DNA from: Rhodospirillaceae bacterium UBA6219
Lineage (GTDB): Bacteria; Pseudomonadota; Alphaproteobacteria; Rhodospirillales; Magnetospirillaceae
NCBI GenBank assembly: GCA_002435715.1
Contig: DISD01000064.1
Location: forward strand, 1-18,504
Reading direction: 5' to 3'
Length of the DNA: 18,504 nucleotides
The position numbers were made by a program, and so were the translations under genes. The notes below the pieces were generated by a model, which ran no database searches, was not told the origin of the DNA, and worked only from the letters and a program-made list of their open reading frames with translations. Of this stretch, positions 6,230 to 12,951 are shown piece after piece; position 1 is the stretch's first letter, and every line of letters begins with the position of its first letter.

Positions 6230-6607
6230 TTAGCGGGTGGCCTTCTTCTTGCCGGCGATCGGCTTGGCCGGACCCTTGCGGGTGCGCGCATTGGTGTGCG
6301 TGCGCTGACCACGAACCGGCAGACCGCGACGATGGCGCAGACCGCGATAGCAGCCCAAATCCATCAGGCGCTTGATGTTCATGGCAGTTTCACGACGCAG
6401 GTCGCCTTCGACGGTGTAGTCGCTGTCGATCATTTCGCGGATCTTCAGAACTTCGTCGTCGGTCAGCTGGTTGACGCGGCGCTCGGCGGGGATCGAGAGC
6501 TTGGCGCAAATCTCGGCAGCCTTGGTGCGGCCGATGCCAGTGATGTAGGTCAGCGCGATCAGAACGCGCTTGTTGGTCGGGATATTGACGCCAGCGATAC
6601 GGGCCAA
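6230..6607 (-). CDS. rpsM: 30S ribosomal protein S13 (TTG start)
   Basis: S13 sits in the 30S head and contacts the P-site tRNA and the 50S subunit. The 125-residue product begins ARIAGVNIPTNKR after the initiator, carries the helix-hairpin-helix-like ALTYITGIGRTKAAEIC, GCYRGLRHRRGLPVRGQRT and a basic C-terminal tail. The start codon is TTG (6607-6605), preceded by AAGGAG nine bases away; no in-frame ATG lies nearby and the conserved N-terminus begins exactly here, so TTG is the start. It heads the rpsM-rpsK-rpoA-rplQ group and has its own near-consensus promoter about 150 bp upstream. Confidence 0.97.
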   Translation of the reverse strand: MARIAGVNIPTNKRVLIALTYITGIGRTKAAEICAKLSIPAERRVNQLTDDEVLKIREMIDSDYTVEGDLRRETAMNIKRLMDLGCYRGLRHRRGLPVRGQRTHTNARTRKGPAKPIAGKKKATR

Positions 6608-6761
6608 AGCTGGATACTCCTTGCAAGACAGGTGATCAGGGCTGGCTTTCGGCCAAAACCCACGCCGATATTTCGAATAAGCCGGAAGGCGGCAGCCTTT
6701 CCGACACGTTAATACAAAAAATTACAGGCCTCTCCCATAAGGGGGAAACCGAAGGTGCGCG

Positions 6762-6789
6762 ATTATATGGCGAATCGGCGAAGAGTCAA
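6762..6789 (-). promoter_or_regulatory. Strong sigma-70 promoter for rpsM-rpsK-rpoA-rplQ
   Basis: On the minus strand TTGACT (6789-6784) and TATAAT (6767-6762) are separated by 16 bases, matching 11 of the 12 consensus bases. Transcription would start near 6755, giving an rpsM leader of about 150 bases. Its -35 and spacer lie within the 3' half of a long inverted repeat. Confidence 0.75.
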
Positions 6790-6809
6790 CGAGACTCTCC
6801 GCCGATTCG
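6771..6809 (-). repeat. Inverted repeat downstream of adk, overlapping the rpsM promoter
   Basis: CGAATCGGCG (6771-6780) pairs with CGCCGATTCG (6800-6809), and AGAGTC (6782-6787) pairs with GACTCT (6793-6798). Together they give a 16-bp stem with one mismatch and a five-base loop, starting about 10 bp after the adk stop. No T tract follows, so it may act as a 3' stability or Rho-type end for adk rather than an intrinsic terminator. The rest of the 6608-6760 leader has a T6 run (about 6717-6722) and a small GC hairpin near 6680-6700, but no gene. Confidence 0.6.
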
Positions 6810-6818
6810 TCAAATCAC

Positions 6819-7469
6819 TCAGACCTTGCCGAGGATCGCTTCCAGGTCAGTGGTGACCTTGGCGATGTCCTGGGTACCGTCCACCAGATGGTAATTGCCC
6901 TTGGCCTGGTAGTAAGGCAGCAACGGCGCCGTCTGGTCGTGATAAGCGGCCAAGCGCTTGTTCACGGTTTCGGCATTGTCGTCGGCGCGACGCGAGAATT
7001 CGGTACCACCACAAGAATCACAGGTGCCGGCAACCTTGGGCTGCTGGAACTTGTCATGATAGCCGGCACCGCATTTGGCACAGGTGTAACGACCGGTGAT
7101 GCGCTCGACGATGGGGGCATCGGGAACCCGGATCTCGATGGCGAAATCCAGCTTCTTGCCCTTCTTCGTCATCATGGCGTCCAGGGCTTCGGCCTGGGCC
7201 ACGGTGCGGGGAAAACCGTCGAAGATGACGCCGTTCTTGGTGTCGGGCTGTTCGAGACGGTCATCGATGATGCCGATGACGATGTCGTCGGACACCAACT
7301 GGCCGGCATCCATCACCGCCTTGGCCTTCTTGCCGATCTCGGAACCCGAGGCGACGGCGGCACGCAGCATGTCGCCGGTGGACAGCTGAACCAGACCGAA
7401 CTTGTCCATCAAGCGCTTGGCTTGAGTGCCCTTGCCGCCGCCCGGCGGACCCAACAGAACCAGATTCAT
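6819..7469 (-). CDS. adk: Adenylate kinase, zinc-lid type
   Basis: Adenylate kinase interconverts ATP plus AMP with two ADP in the cytosol. The 216-residue product has the P-loop GPPGGGKGTQ (7-16), the AMP-binding STGDMLRAAV (30-39), FDGFPRTV (83-90) and the RADDNAET segment. Its long LID domain carries Cys130-x2-Cys133 and Cys150-x2-Cys153, a four-cysteine zinc site. This form is common in Gram-positive bacteria and is also found in alphaproteobacteria such as Paracoccus, but is absent from the Escherichia coli enzyme. The ATG has a GGGGAG site. It lies 42 bp after secY, the usual place in this class. Confidence 0.98.
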   Translation of the reverse strand: MNLVLLGPPGGGKGTQAKRLMDKFGLVQLSTGDMLRAAVASGSEIGKKAKAVMDAGQLVSDDIVIGIIDDRLEQPDTKNGVIFDGFPRTVAQAEALDAMMTKKGKKLDFAIEIRVPDAPIVERITGRYTCAKCGAGYHDKFQQPKVAGTCDSCGGTEFSRRADDNAETVNKRLAAYHDQTAPLLPYYQAKGNYHLVDGTQDIAKVTTDLEAILGKV

Positions 7470-7511
7470 CTTGTTGTTCTCCCCTTTTTGTTGGTTGGCG
7501 GTCTGTCTGCG

Positions 7512-8861
7512 TCAGCCGCGGCGGCCACGCAGACGAGCCTTCTTGATCAGCCCTTCATATTGATGGGCCAAAAGGTGCGATTGAATCTGCGCCACCGTAT
7601 CCATGGTCACGGTGACCACGATCAGCAGCGAGGTGCCGCCGAAATAGAACGGCACCGACCAATGCGAGATCAGCAATTCCGGCAGAACCGACAACGCGGT
7701 CAGGTACAGCGCCCCCAACACGGTCAGACGGGTCAGCACGTAATCCAGATAATCCGAGGTGTTCTTGCCGGGACGGATACCGGGAATGAAGCCGCCGTTC
7801 TTCTTCAGATTGTCGGCAGTGTCAACCGGATTGAAGACCACGGCGGTGTAGAAGAAGGCGAAGAACACGATCAGCGCGGTGTAAAGGCCGAGATAAAGCG
7901 GCTGGCCGCGCCCCATCAGGGCGGTGAAGGTGGTCAGCCATTCCGGACCGTTGCCGCCGGCGGCGAATTGCGCCGCCGTCACCGGCATCAACAGCAGCGA
8001 GCTGGCGAAGATCGGCGGAATGACGCCCGAGGTGTTCAGCTTCAGTGGCAGATGGGTGGATTCACCACCGAACATCTTGTTGCCGACCTGGCGCTTCGGA
8101 TACTGGACGATGATGCGGCGCTGAGCGCGTTCGAAGAACACGATGCCGGCGATGATCGCCACCGCCATGATCAGCAGGAAGATGATCAACAGAACCGGCA
8201 GGGCACCGGTGCGCCCCAGTTCCAGGGTCCCAGCCAGGGCGCTCGGCAGTTCGGCGACAATACCGGCCATGATGATCAGCGAGGTGCCTTGGCCAATACC
8301 ACGGGCGGTGATCTGCTCACCCAGCCACATCAGGAACAAGGTCCCGCCCACCAAGGTGACCACCGTCGAGAAGGTGAACAGCACATGGTTGTCCATGATC
8401 ACCGCGGCCCCGGCGGAACCGCTCATCCCCAACAAGCCGGCGGCGATGCCATAGGCCTGGAAGGTGGCGATCAGCACGGTCAGGTATCGGGTGTACTGGT
8501 TGATCTTCTTCTTGCCGGCCTCACCCTCTTTCTTGATGGATTCCAACGCCGGAACGATGGTGGTCATCAACTGGATGATGATGGACGCCGAAATGTAGGG
8601 CATGATCGCCAGGGCGAAAATGGTCATACGCTGCAAGGCGCCGCCGGCCAGCATGTCGAACATGCCCAGCAGACCGCCGCCTTGGTGGCGGAACATTTCG
8701 GCCATGACGTGCGGATCGACGCCAGGAATGGGAATCCACGTGCCCAGTCGATAAATGATCAGGGCGAGAAGAGTGAACCAGATCCGCTTCTTGAGTTCAG
8801 TGGCTTTCGCCAGAACGCCAAAATTCAGGTTCGCGGCAAGCTGCTCGGCAGCAGAGGCCAT
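7512..8861 (-). CDS. secY: Preprotein translocase channel subunit SecY
   Basis: SecY is the inner-membrane channel of the Sec translocon. The 449-residue product has ten hydrophobic segments and the family signatures: LGTWIPIPGVD after the first helix, the plug and half-channel region GGALQRMTIFALAIMPYISASIIIQL, the cytosolic loop KEGEAGKKKINQYTRYLT, and VVFNPVDTADNLKKNGGFIPGIRPG near the C-terminal half. The C-terminus is basic (KKARLRGRRG). A GGAG site lies 9 bases before the ATG. It follows rplO as in the spc operon, but after a 166-bp gap with a terminator-like hairpin and a candidate promoter. No rpmJ follows; adk does. Confidence 0.98.
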   Translation of the reverse strand: MASAAEQLAANLNFGVLAKATELKKRIWFTLLALIIYRLGTWIPIPGVDPHVMAEMFRHQGGGLLGMFDMLAGGALQRMTIFALAIMPYISASIIIQLMTTIVPALESIKKEGEAGKKKINQYTRYLTVLIATFQAYGIAAGLLGMSGSAGAAVIMDNHVLFTFSTVVTLVGGTLFLMWLGEQITARGIGQGTSLIIMAGIVAELPSALAGTLELGRTGALPVLLIIFLLIMAVAIIAGIVFFERAQRRIIVQYPKRQVGNKMFGGESTHLPLKLNTSGVIPPIFASSLLLMPVTAAQFAAGGNGPEWLTTFTALMGRGQPLYLGLYTALIVFFAFFYTAVVFNPVDTADNLKKNGGFIPGIRPGKNTSDYLDYVLTRLTVLGALYLTALSVLPELLISHWSVPFYFGGTSLLIVVTVTMDTVAQIQSHLLAHQYEGLIKKARLRGRRG

Positions 8862-8929
8862 GCCAAAGGCTCCGGTAAAAGGTGACCCACAGGCGCGACC
8901 CGGTCAGATGCCCGGCCGGCGCCGATTCC

Positions 8930-8994
8930 AAAATAAAAAACGCCCCAGTCCCATCGCCTGGATTTGCATCAGGTTCGGGGGCCTGGGGCGTTTT
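8930..8994 (-). terminator. Terminator-like hairpin between rplO and secY
   Basis: A perfect 12-bp stem AAAACGCCCCAG (8937-8948) / CTGGGGCGTTTT (8983-8994) encloses a 34-base loop with its own inner pairings, CCC/GGG and CCTG (8957-8960)/CAGG (8970-8973). On the minus strand the stem runs into TTTTTTATTTT. The structure is also T-tailed on the plus strand. It should end or attenuate transcription coming from rplO, about 70 bases before the secY start. Confidence 0.75.
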
Positions 8995-9020
8995 ATATAG
9001 GATCGCGGCGAAATTGCCGA
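8992..9020 (-). promoter_or_regulatory. Candidate secY promoter overlapping the terminator hairpin
   Basis: On the minus strand TCGGCA (9020-9015) and TATAAA (8997-8992) are 17 bases apart (4 of 6 and 5 of 6 consensus matches). The predicted start near 8984 falls inside the 5' arm of the terminator stem, so transcripts begun here would lack most of that arm. This rests on pattern only. Confidence 0.4.
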
Positions 9021-9027
9021 GGACTAA

Positions 9028-9504
9028 TCAGCCCTCGGCGGCTTCGGCGGCAACCTTGACCGAACCGCCCGCCTTTTCCACCGCAGCGATGGCGGCGGCA
9101 GAGGCACCGGCGACTTCGATGGTCACCTTGGCGGTCAGTTCGCCACGGGCCAGCAAACGCACACCGTCACCGATCTTGCCGACCAGGCCGGCAGCGGCCA
9201 GGGTTTCGGCAGTGATGGTTTCGCCGGCATTGATCTTGCCGGCATCGATGGCGGCCTGCAGGCGGCCGAGATTGACTTCGGCGTATTCCTTGGCGTTGAT
9301 CGGGTTGAAACCGCGCTTGGGCAGACGGCGGTAGATGGGCATCTGACCGCCTTCGAACCCCATCAGGGCAACACCGGTCCGCGAGCCCTGGCCCTTGACG
9401 CCACGACCCGAGGTCTTGCCCTTGCCGGAGCCGATGCCACGGCCGATGCGCTTGAACTTGTAGCGGGCGCCTTCGTTGTCGCGCAGATCGTTGAGCTTCG
9501 TCAT
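9028..9504 (-). CDS. rplO: 50S ribosomal protein L15
   Basis: L15 is a late-assembly 50S protein with a long N-terminal extension threaded into 23S rRNA. The 158-residue product starts MTKLNDLRDNEGARYKFKRI, then the glycine-rich GRGIGSGKGKTSGRGVKGQG and the MGFEGGQMPIYRRLPKRGF segment that defines the family. The C-terminal globular half (from about residue 75) is alanine-rich, ending KVAAEAAEG. A GAGG site precedes the ATG. A strong perfect hairpin lies just upstream, in the 52-bp gap after rpmD, and a terminator-like structure follows the gene. Confidence 0.98.
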   Translation of the reverse strand: MTKLNDLRDNEGARYKFKRIGRGIGSGKGKTSGRGVKGQGSRTGVALMGFEGGQMPIYRRLPKRGFNPINAKEYAEVNLGRLQAAIDAGKINAGETITAETLAAAGLVGKIGDGVRLLARGELTAKVTIEVAGASAAAIAAVEKAGGSVKVAAEAAEG

Positions 9505-9520
9505 CTTCGTATTCCTCGTA

Positions 9521-9549
9521 TCCGGCCCCTGGGGTCACCAGGGGCCGGA
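9521..9549 (-). repeat. Perfect inverted repeat between rpmD and rplO
   Basis: TCCGGCCCCTGG (9521-9532) pairs exactly with CCAGGGGCCGGA (9538-9549) around a five-base loop, giving a very stable 12-bp stem. It lies directly between the rpmD stop and the rplO ribosome site. No T tract follows on the minus strand, so it is not an intrinsic terminator. Confidence 0.6.
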
Positions 9550-9556
9550 CGAAAGA

Positions 9557-9742
9557 TTAGTCCTCGACCTGGACCAGGTGCTGAACCTTGCGGATCATCC
9601 CACGCACGGCCGGAGTATCTTCCAGCTCGCTGGTGCGATGCAGCTTGTTCAGGCCCAGCCCGATCAGGGTGGCGCGTTGGTCGGAGGTGCGGCCGATGGG
9701 GCTGCCCACCTGGGTGACGCGAACGGTCTTCTTGTCAGCCAT
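9557..9742 (-). CDS. rpmD: 50S ribosomal protein L30
   Basis: L30 is a small 50S protein. The 61-residue product has the usual length and layout: strand KTVRVTQVGSPIGRTSDQRATL, then LGLNKLHRTSELEDTPAVRGMI and the closing RKVQHLVQVED. A GGGAGG site lies just upstream of the ATG. It sits between rpsE (11 bp) and rplO (52 bp) in spc-operon order. Confidence 0.97.
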   Translation of the reverse strand: MADKKTVRVTQVGSPIGRTSDQRATLIGLGLNKLHRTSELEDTPAVRGMIRKVQHLVQVED

Positions 9743-9753
9743 GGAAACCTCCC

Positions 9754-10398
9754 TTACGCGGCGGTGGCAGCAGCGGCGCCGTCACGGCGGCCGATGATGT
9801 CACCAACCTTCTTACCACGCTTGGCAGCCACCGAACGGGGGCTGTTCAGGTTCACCAGGGCGTCGAAGGTCGCCTTGATCATGTTGTGCGGGTTCGAGGT
9901 CCCCAGGCACTTGGCGACAACGTCGGCCACGCCCATGGTTTCGAACACGGCGCGCATCGGGCCACCGGCGATGATACCGGTACCGGCCGGAGCGGCGCGC
10001 AGAACAACACGGCCGGCACCGAAGTGACCGGTCACGTCATGATGCAGGGTGCGACCTTCACGCAGGTTCACCTTGATCATGTTGCGCTTGGCCTGTTCGG
10101 TCGCCTTGCGGATGGCTTCGGGGACCTCGCGGGCCTTACCGGAACCATAACCGACACGGCCCTTGGCGTCGCCGACGACGACCAGAGCGGCAAAGGCGAA
10201 ACGACGGCCGCCCTTGACCACCTTGGCCACACGGTTGATGTGGACCAGCTTGTCGACGAACTCGTTCTCCTCGCGATCGGCGCGCGGAGCATCGGGATTG
10301 CCACGGCCGCGACCGCGACCATCGCGCTCGCCACCTTCACCGCCACGGCCACGGCCGCGACGCTGTTCGTTCCCCTCGGTATTGGGAGTACGTGCCAT
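9754..10398 (-). CDS. rpsE: 30S ribosomal protein S5 with Arg/Gly-rich N-terminal extension
   Basis: S5 shapes the mRNA entry site and decoding accuracy of the 30S subunit. The conserved body starts at about residue 46 (EFVDKLVHINRVAKVVKGGR), followed by FAALVVVGDAKGRVGYGSGKA (S5 dsRNA-binding-type domain) and the C-terminal domain with GIIAGGPMRAVFETMGV. At 214 residues it is well above the roughly 166 of Escherichia coli. The extra length is mostly a low-complexity N-terminal segment (about 10-42) dense in Arg, Gly and Glu with repeated GRGRG units, plus an alanine-rich tail. The ATG has an AAGGG site nine bases upstream and the frame is intact, so the extension looks real. Confidence 0.97.
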   Translation of the reverse strand: MARTPNTEGNEQRRGRGRGGEGGERDGRGRGRGNPDAPRADREENEFVDKLVHINRVAKVVKGGRRFAFAALVVVGDAKGRVGYGSGKAREVPEAIRKATEQAKRNMIKVNLREGRTLHHDVTGHFGAGRVVLRAAPAGTGIIAGGPMRAVFETMGVADVVAKCLGTSNPHNMIKATFDALVNLNSPRSVAAKRGKKVGDIIGRRDGAAAATAA

Positions 10399-10410
10399 AG
10401 TCTTTTTCCC

Positions 10411-10776
10411 TTAGAACGACAGGCCGCCTTCGCGGGCCGCTTCGGCCAGGGCCTTGACCCGACCGTGATAGATGTAGCCACCGCGGTCGAACACCACCTC
10501 GGTGATGCCCGCAGCCTTGGCCCGCTCGGCGATCAGCTTGCCCACGGCGGCGGCGGCAGCGATGTCCGCACCGGTCTTGAGCGAGCCCTTCAGGTCCTTC
10601 TCCAGCGTGGAGGCCGAAGCCAGGGTCACACCCTGGACGTCGTCGATCACCTGGGCATAGATGTTCTTGCCAGAGCGGAAGACGGACAGACGCAGGGTGC
10701 GTCCGCCAGCCTTCTTCGCGATGCTGGCCCGGGTGCGCCGCTTGCGGCGCTCGAACAATTCTTTCGGCGTCATCAT
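10411..10776 (-). CDS. rplR: 50S ribosomal protein L18
   Basis: L18 binds 5S rRNA and joins it to the 50S subunit with L5. The 121-residue product shows RRKRRTRASIAKKAGGRTLRLSVFRSGKNIYAQVIDD and the C-terminal GITEVVFDRGGYIYHGRVKALAEAAREGGL, both typical of L18. The gene begins with two ATG codons (10776 and 10773); an AAGGGG site fits either. It lies 11 bp after rplF and 12 bp before rpsE. Confidence 0.98.
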   Translation of the reverse strand: MMTPKELFERRKRRTRASIAKKAGGRTLRLSVFRSGKNIYAQVIDDVQGVTLASASTLEKDLKGSLKTGADIAAAAAVGKLIAERAKAAGITEVVFDRGGYIYHGRVKALAEAAREGGLSF

Positions 10777-10787
10777 GGCAGTGCCCC

Positions 10788-11321
10788 TTACTTCTTCTTG
10801 CCTTCCTTGCGCAGGATGGTCTCGGTCGAGTACTTGATACCCTTGCCCTTGTAGGGCTCGGGACCACGGAACGACCGGATCTCTGCGGCAAGCTGACCCA
10901 CGATCTGCTTATCGCGGCCAGTGATGGAGATAGTGGTGGGCTTTTCGCACTTCATGGTGACGTCATCCGGAATCGGATAGTCGATATCGTGGGAATAGCC
11001 CAGGGCCAGCTTCAGATTCTTCCCTTCGACAGCGGCGCGGTAACCCACGCCGTTGATTTCCAGGTTGACGGTGAAGCCGTCGGACACGCCCTTGACCATG
11101 TTGTTGATCAAGGCACGGGTGGTGCCCCACATCATGCGCGCGCGCTTGGATTCCGACTTGGGCTTAACCCAGATTTCAGAACCTTCGATGGTGGTTTCCA
11201 CTTCGTCCGACAGGGGCATGCGGGATTCACCCAGCTTGCCCTTGGCGATGAATTCGGCACCGGCGATCTGGACAGTGACTCCAGACGGCACCGGCACGGG
11301 ATATTTGCCGACTCGCGACAT
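10788..11321 (-). CDS. rplF: 50S ribosomal protein L6
   Basis: L6 lies near the sarcin-ricin loop of the 50S subunit. The 177-residue product has the two repeated L6 domains: an N-terminal half (MSRVGKYPVPVPSGVTVQI, ARMMWGTTRALINNMVKGVS) and a C-terminal half with EINGVGYRAAVEGKNLKLALGYSH and the family signature PEPYKGKGIKYSTETILRKEGKKK. A GGAGGG site precedes the ATG. Spacing is 14 bp from rpsH and 11 bp to rplR. Confidence 0.98.
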   Translation of the reverse strand: MSRVGKYPVPVPSGVTVQIAGAEFIAKGKLGESRMPLSDEVETTIEGSEIWVKPKSESKRARMMWGTTRALINNMVKGVSDGFTVNLEINGVGYRAAVEGKNLKLALGYSHDIDYPIPDDVTMKCEKPTTISITGRDKQIVGQLAAEIRSFRGPEPYKGKGIKYSTETILRKEGKKK

Positions 11322-11335
11322 CTGTCAGTCCCTCC

Positions 11336-11734
11336 TTAGAACACCTGGCAGAGAACTTCACCGCCGACATTGGCGGTGCGGGCTTCGCTATCGCTCATGA
11401 CACCGCGAGGGGTCGAGAGGATGGAGATACCCAGTCCGTTGGCCACACGGTCAAGATCAGCGATCTTCGAATACACGCGACGACCGGGGGTCGAAACGCG
11501 CGAGATGGTCGAAATCACCGGCTTGCCTTCGTGGTACTTCAACTCGATGGTCAGTTCGGACACGCCGGCACGAACTTCCTTCTTGCTGTAGCCACGGATG
11601 TAGCCTTCACGCTTGAGAACCTCGAGCACGTTCATGCGCAGGTTCGAGGCGGGCGAGGTCACGGCCGACTTGGCGGCGCGCTGACCATTGCGAATGCGGG
11701 CGAGCATATCGCCGAGCGGATCGGTCATAGACAT
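11336..11734 (-). CDS. rpsH: 30S ribosomal protein S8
   Basis: S8 binds the central domain of 16S rRNA and, in Escherichia coli, represses spc-operon translation; whether it does so here is not shown. The 132-residue product reads MTDPLGDMLARIRNGQRA at the start and ends with SILSTPRGVMSDSEARTANVGGEVLCQVF, the diagnostic S8 C-terminus. An AAGGAGG site lies upstream of the ATG at 11734; a second in-frame ATG at residue 3 is also possible. It lies between rpsN and rplF, 14 bp from each. Confidence 0.98.
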   Translation of the reverse strand: MSMTDPLGDMLARIRNGQRAAKSAVTSPASNLRMNVLEVLKREGYIRGYSKKEVRAGVSELTIELKYHEGKPVISTISRVSTPGRRVYSKIADLDRVANGLGISILSTPRGVMSDSEARTANVGGEVLCQVF

Positions 11735-11748
11735 TGGTTATGGCCTCC

Positions 11749-12054
11749 TTACCAGCTCGACTTAACCAGACCGGGAATCTGACCCAGATTACCCAGTTCG
11801 CGCAGCTTGTTACGGCAAATCTTGAACTTGCGGTAATTGCCACGCGGGCGGCCGGTGATCTCGCACAGCAGGCGAGTACGGTTCTTAGCCGAGTTCCGCG
11901 GAACTTCAGCCAACTTCAGGGCGGCCTGGAAACGCTCTTCCGGAGAAGCGTCGCGGTCCATGACCTGAGCCTTCAGACGGGCGCGCTTGCCAGCATATTG
12001 CTTGGCCAGCTTGGCGCGCTTGTTGTTGCGCTCGACAGAGCTGATCTTCGACAT
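11749..12054 (-). CDS. rpsN: 30S ribosomal protein S14 (long form)
   Basis: S14 is a late-binding protein of the 30S head. The 101-residue product from ATG 12054 (MSKISSVERNNKRAKLAKQY) to GQIPGLVKSSW is the long, zinc-independent type; the short type of about 61 residues has two CxxC pairs, and here only single cysteines occur (Cys64, Cys80). The open frame extends upstream to about 12294, but that part overlaps rplE and is not S14-like, so 12054 is taken as the start. It lies 16 bp after rplE. Confidence 0.97.
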   Translation of the reverse strand: MSKISSVERNNKRAKLAKQYAGKRARLKAQVMDRDASPEERFQAALKLAEVPRNSAKNRTRLLCEITGRPRGNYRKFKICRNKLRELGNLGQIPGLVKSSW

Positions 12055-12070
12055 TGCTGCTACACTCCCA

Positions 12071-12613
12071 TCAGCCAGCGAACGGCATGTCGAAGCCCTT
12101 GAGAAGCGCCTTGGCTTCCGCATCGGACTTGGCCGTCGTGACAAAAATGATGTCCATGCCCCGGGTGGCATCAACCTTGTCGTAGTTGATTTCCGGGAAA
12201 ATGAGCTGCTCCTTGAGGCCCAGCGAATAATTGCCGCGGCCGTCGAAGCTCTTGCCCGGAACGCCGCGGAAGTCGCGGACGCGGGGCAGCGCAATGGTGA
12301 TCAGGCGATCGAGGAACTCGTACATGCGGTCGGCACGCAAGGTCACCTTGCAGCCCACCACCTGGCCTTCGCGCAGCTTGAACTGGGCGATGGACTTCTT
12401 GGCACGGGTCACCACCGGCTTCTGACCGGCAATGGCGGTCAGTTCGGCGATGGCGGCGTCGATCTTCTTGGCATCCTGGGCGGCTTCACCGACGCCCATG
12501 TTGATGACGATCTTTTCCAGCTTCGGAACCTGCATGGGATTCGAGTAGTTGAACTCTTCCTGCAGGGCCTGGCGGACCTTGGTATCGTAATGGCTACGCA
12601 GACGCGCGGTCAT
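12071..12613 (-). CDS. rplE: 50S ribosomal protein L5
   Basis: L5 binds 5S rRNA and contacts the P-site tRNA. The product from ATG 12613 is 180 residues: MTARLRSHYDTKVRQALQEE, FNYSNPMQVPKLEKIVINMG, KLREGQVVGCKVTLRADRMYEF, and GMDIIFVTTAKSDAEAKALL near the end. This start matches the family N-terminus and has GGGGAG nine bases upstream. An in-frame ATG at 12631 would overlap the rplX stop (TAATG) but gives a non-conserved extension and lies upstream of that ribosome site. Confidence 0.97.
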   Translation of the reverse strand: MTARLRSHYDTKVRQALQEEFNYSNPMQVPKLEKIVINMGVGEAAQDAKKIDAAIAELTAIAGQKPVVTRAKKSIAQFKLREGQVVGCKVTLRADRMYEFLDRLITIALPRVRDFRGVPGKSFDGRGNYSLGLKEQLIFPEINYDKVDATRGMDIIFVTTAKSDAEAKALLKGFDMPFAG

Positions 12614-12630
12614 GGTCTTATGCTCCCCCA

Positions 12631-12951
12631 TTACCGGTCGATGACTTCGCCGGACCGCTTAGCGACGCGGACCTTGCGACCGTCTTCCAGGACCTTCACG
12701 CCGACGCGGGTCGGCTTGCCATCCTTGGGATCGACGTGGGCGACATTGGACACGTGCAGGGCGGCTTCTTGCTCGACAATGCCGCCCGCGTTGGAAGCGC
12801 TGGGGCGAACATGGCGCTTGACCTTGTTCACACCCTGGACAACCACGCGTTCTTCCTTCGGATAAGCGGCGATGACTTCGCCCTTCTTACCCTTGTCCTT
12901 GCCGGCGATCACGACAACCTGATCGCCCTTCTTCACGTTCAGACCGGACAT
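12631..12951 (-). CDS. rplX: 50S ribosomal protein L24
   Basis: L24 starts 50S assembly and sits at the exit tunnel. The 106-residue product has the KOW motif VKKGDQVVVIAGKDKGKKGE near its N-terminus, GVNKVKRHVRPSASNAGGIV in the middle, and VGVKVLEDGRKVRVAKRSGE before the end. Its ATG directly abuts the rplN TAA with no gap, and its GGAGG site lies inside the end of rplN, so the two are probably translationally coupled. Confidence 0.98.
   Translation of the reverse strand: MSGLNVKKGDQVVVIAGKDKGKKGEVIAAYPKEERVVVQGVNKVKRHVRPSASNAGGIVEQEAALHVSNVAHVDPKDGKPTRVGVKVLEDGRKVRVAKRSGEVIDR

Noticed and set aside
6888..8885. A 665-residue plus-strand open frame opposite adk and secY
   Set aside because: It is antisense to two certain genes, rich in Gly, His and Gln, and has no family motif. 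High GC makes such antisense frames common.
8949..8982. The structured terminator loop before secY as a ligand-binding riboswitch
   Set aside because: The loop has only short inner pairings and no recognisable aptamer motif.
12055..12294. Upstream extension of the rpsN frame by 80 residues
   Set aside because: It overlaps rplE and is serine/arginine low-quality sequence. S14 begins cleanly at ATG 12054.
12614..12631. Start of rplE at ATG 12631, overlapping the rplX stop
   Set aside because: The TAATG overlap is attractive, but the ribosome site GGGGAG lies downstream of it and the conserved L5 N-terminus starts at 12613.
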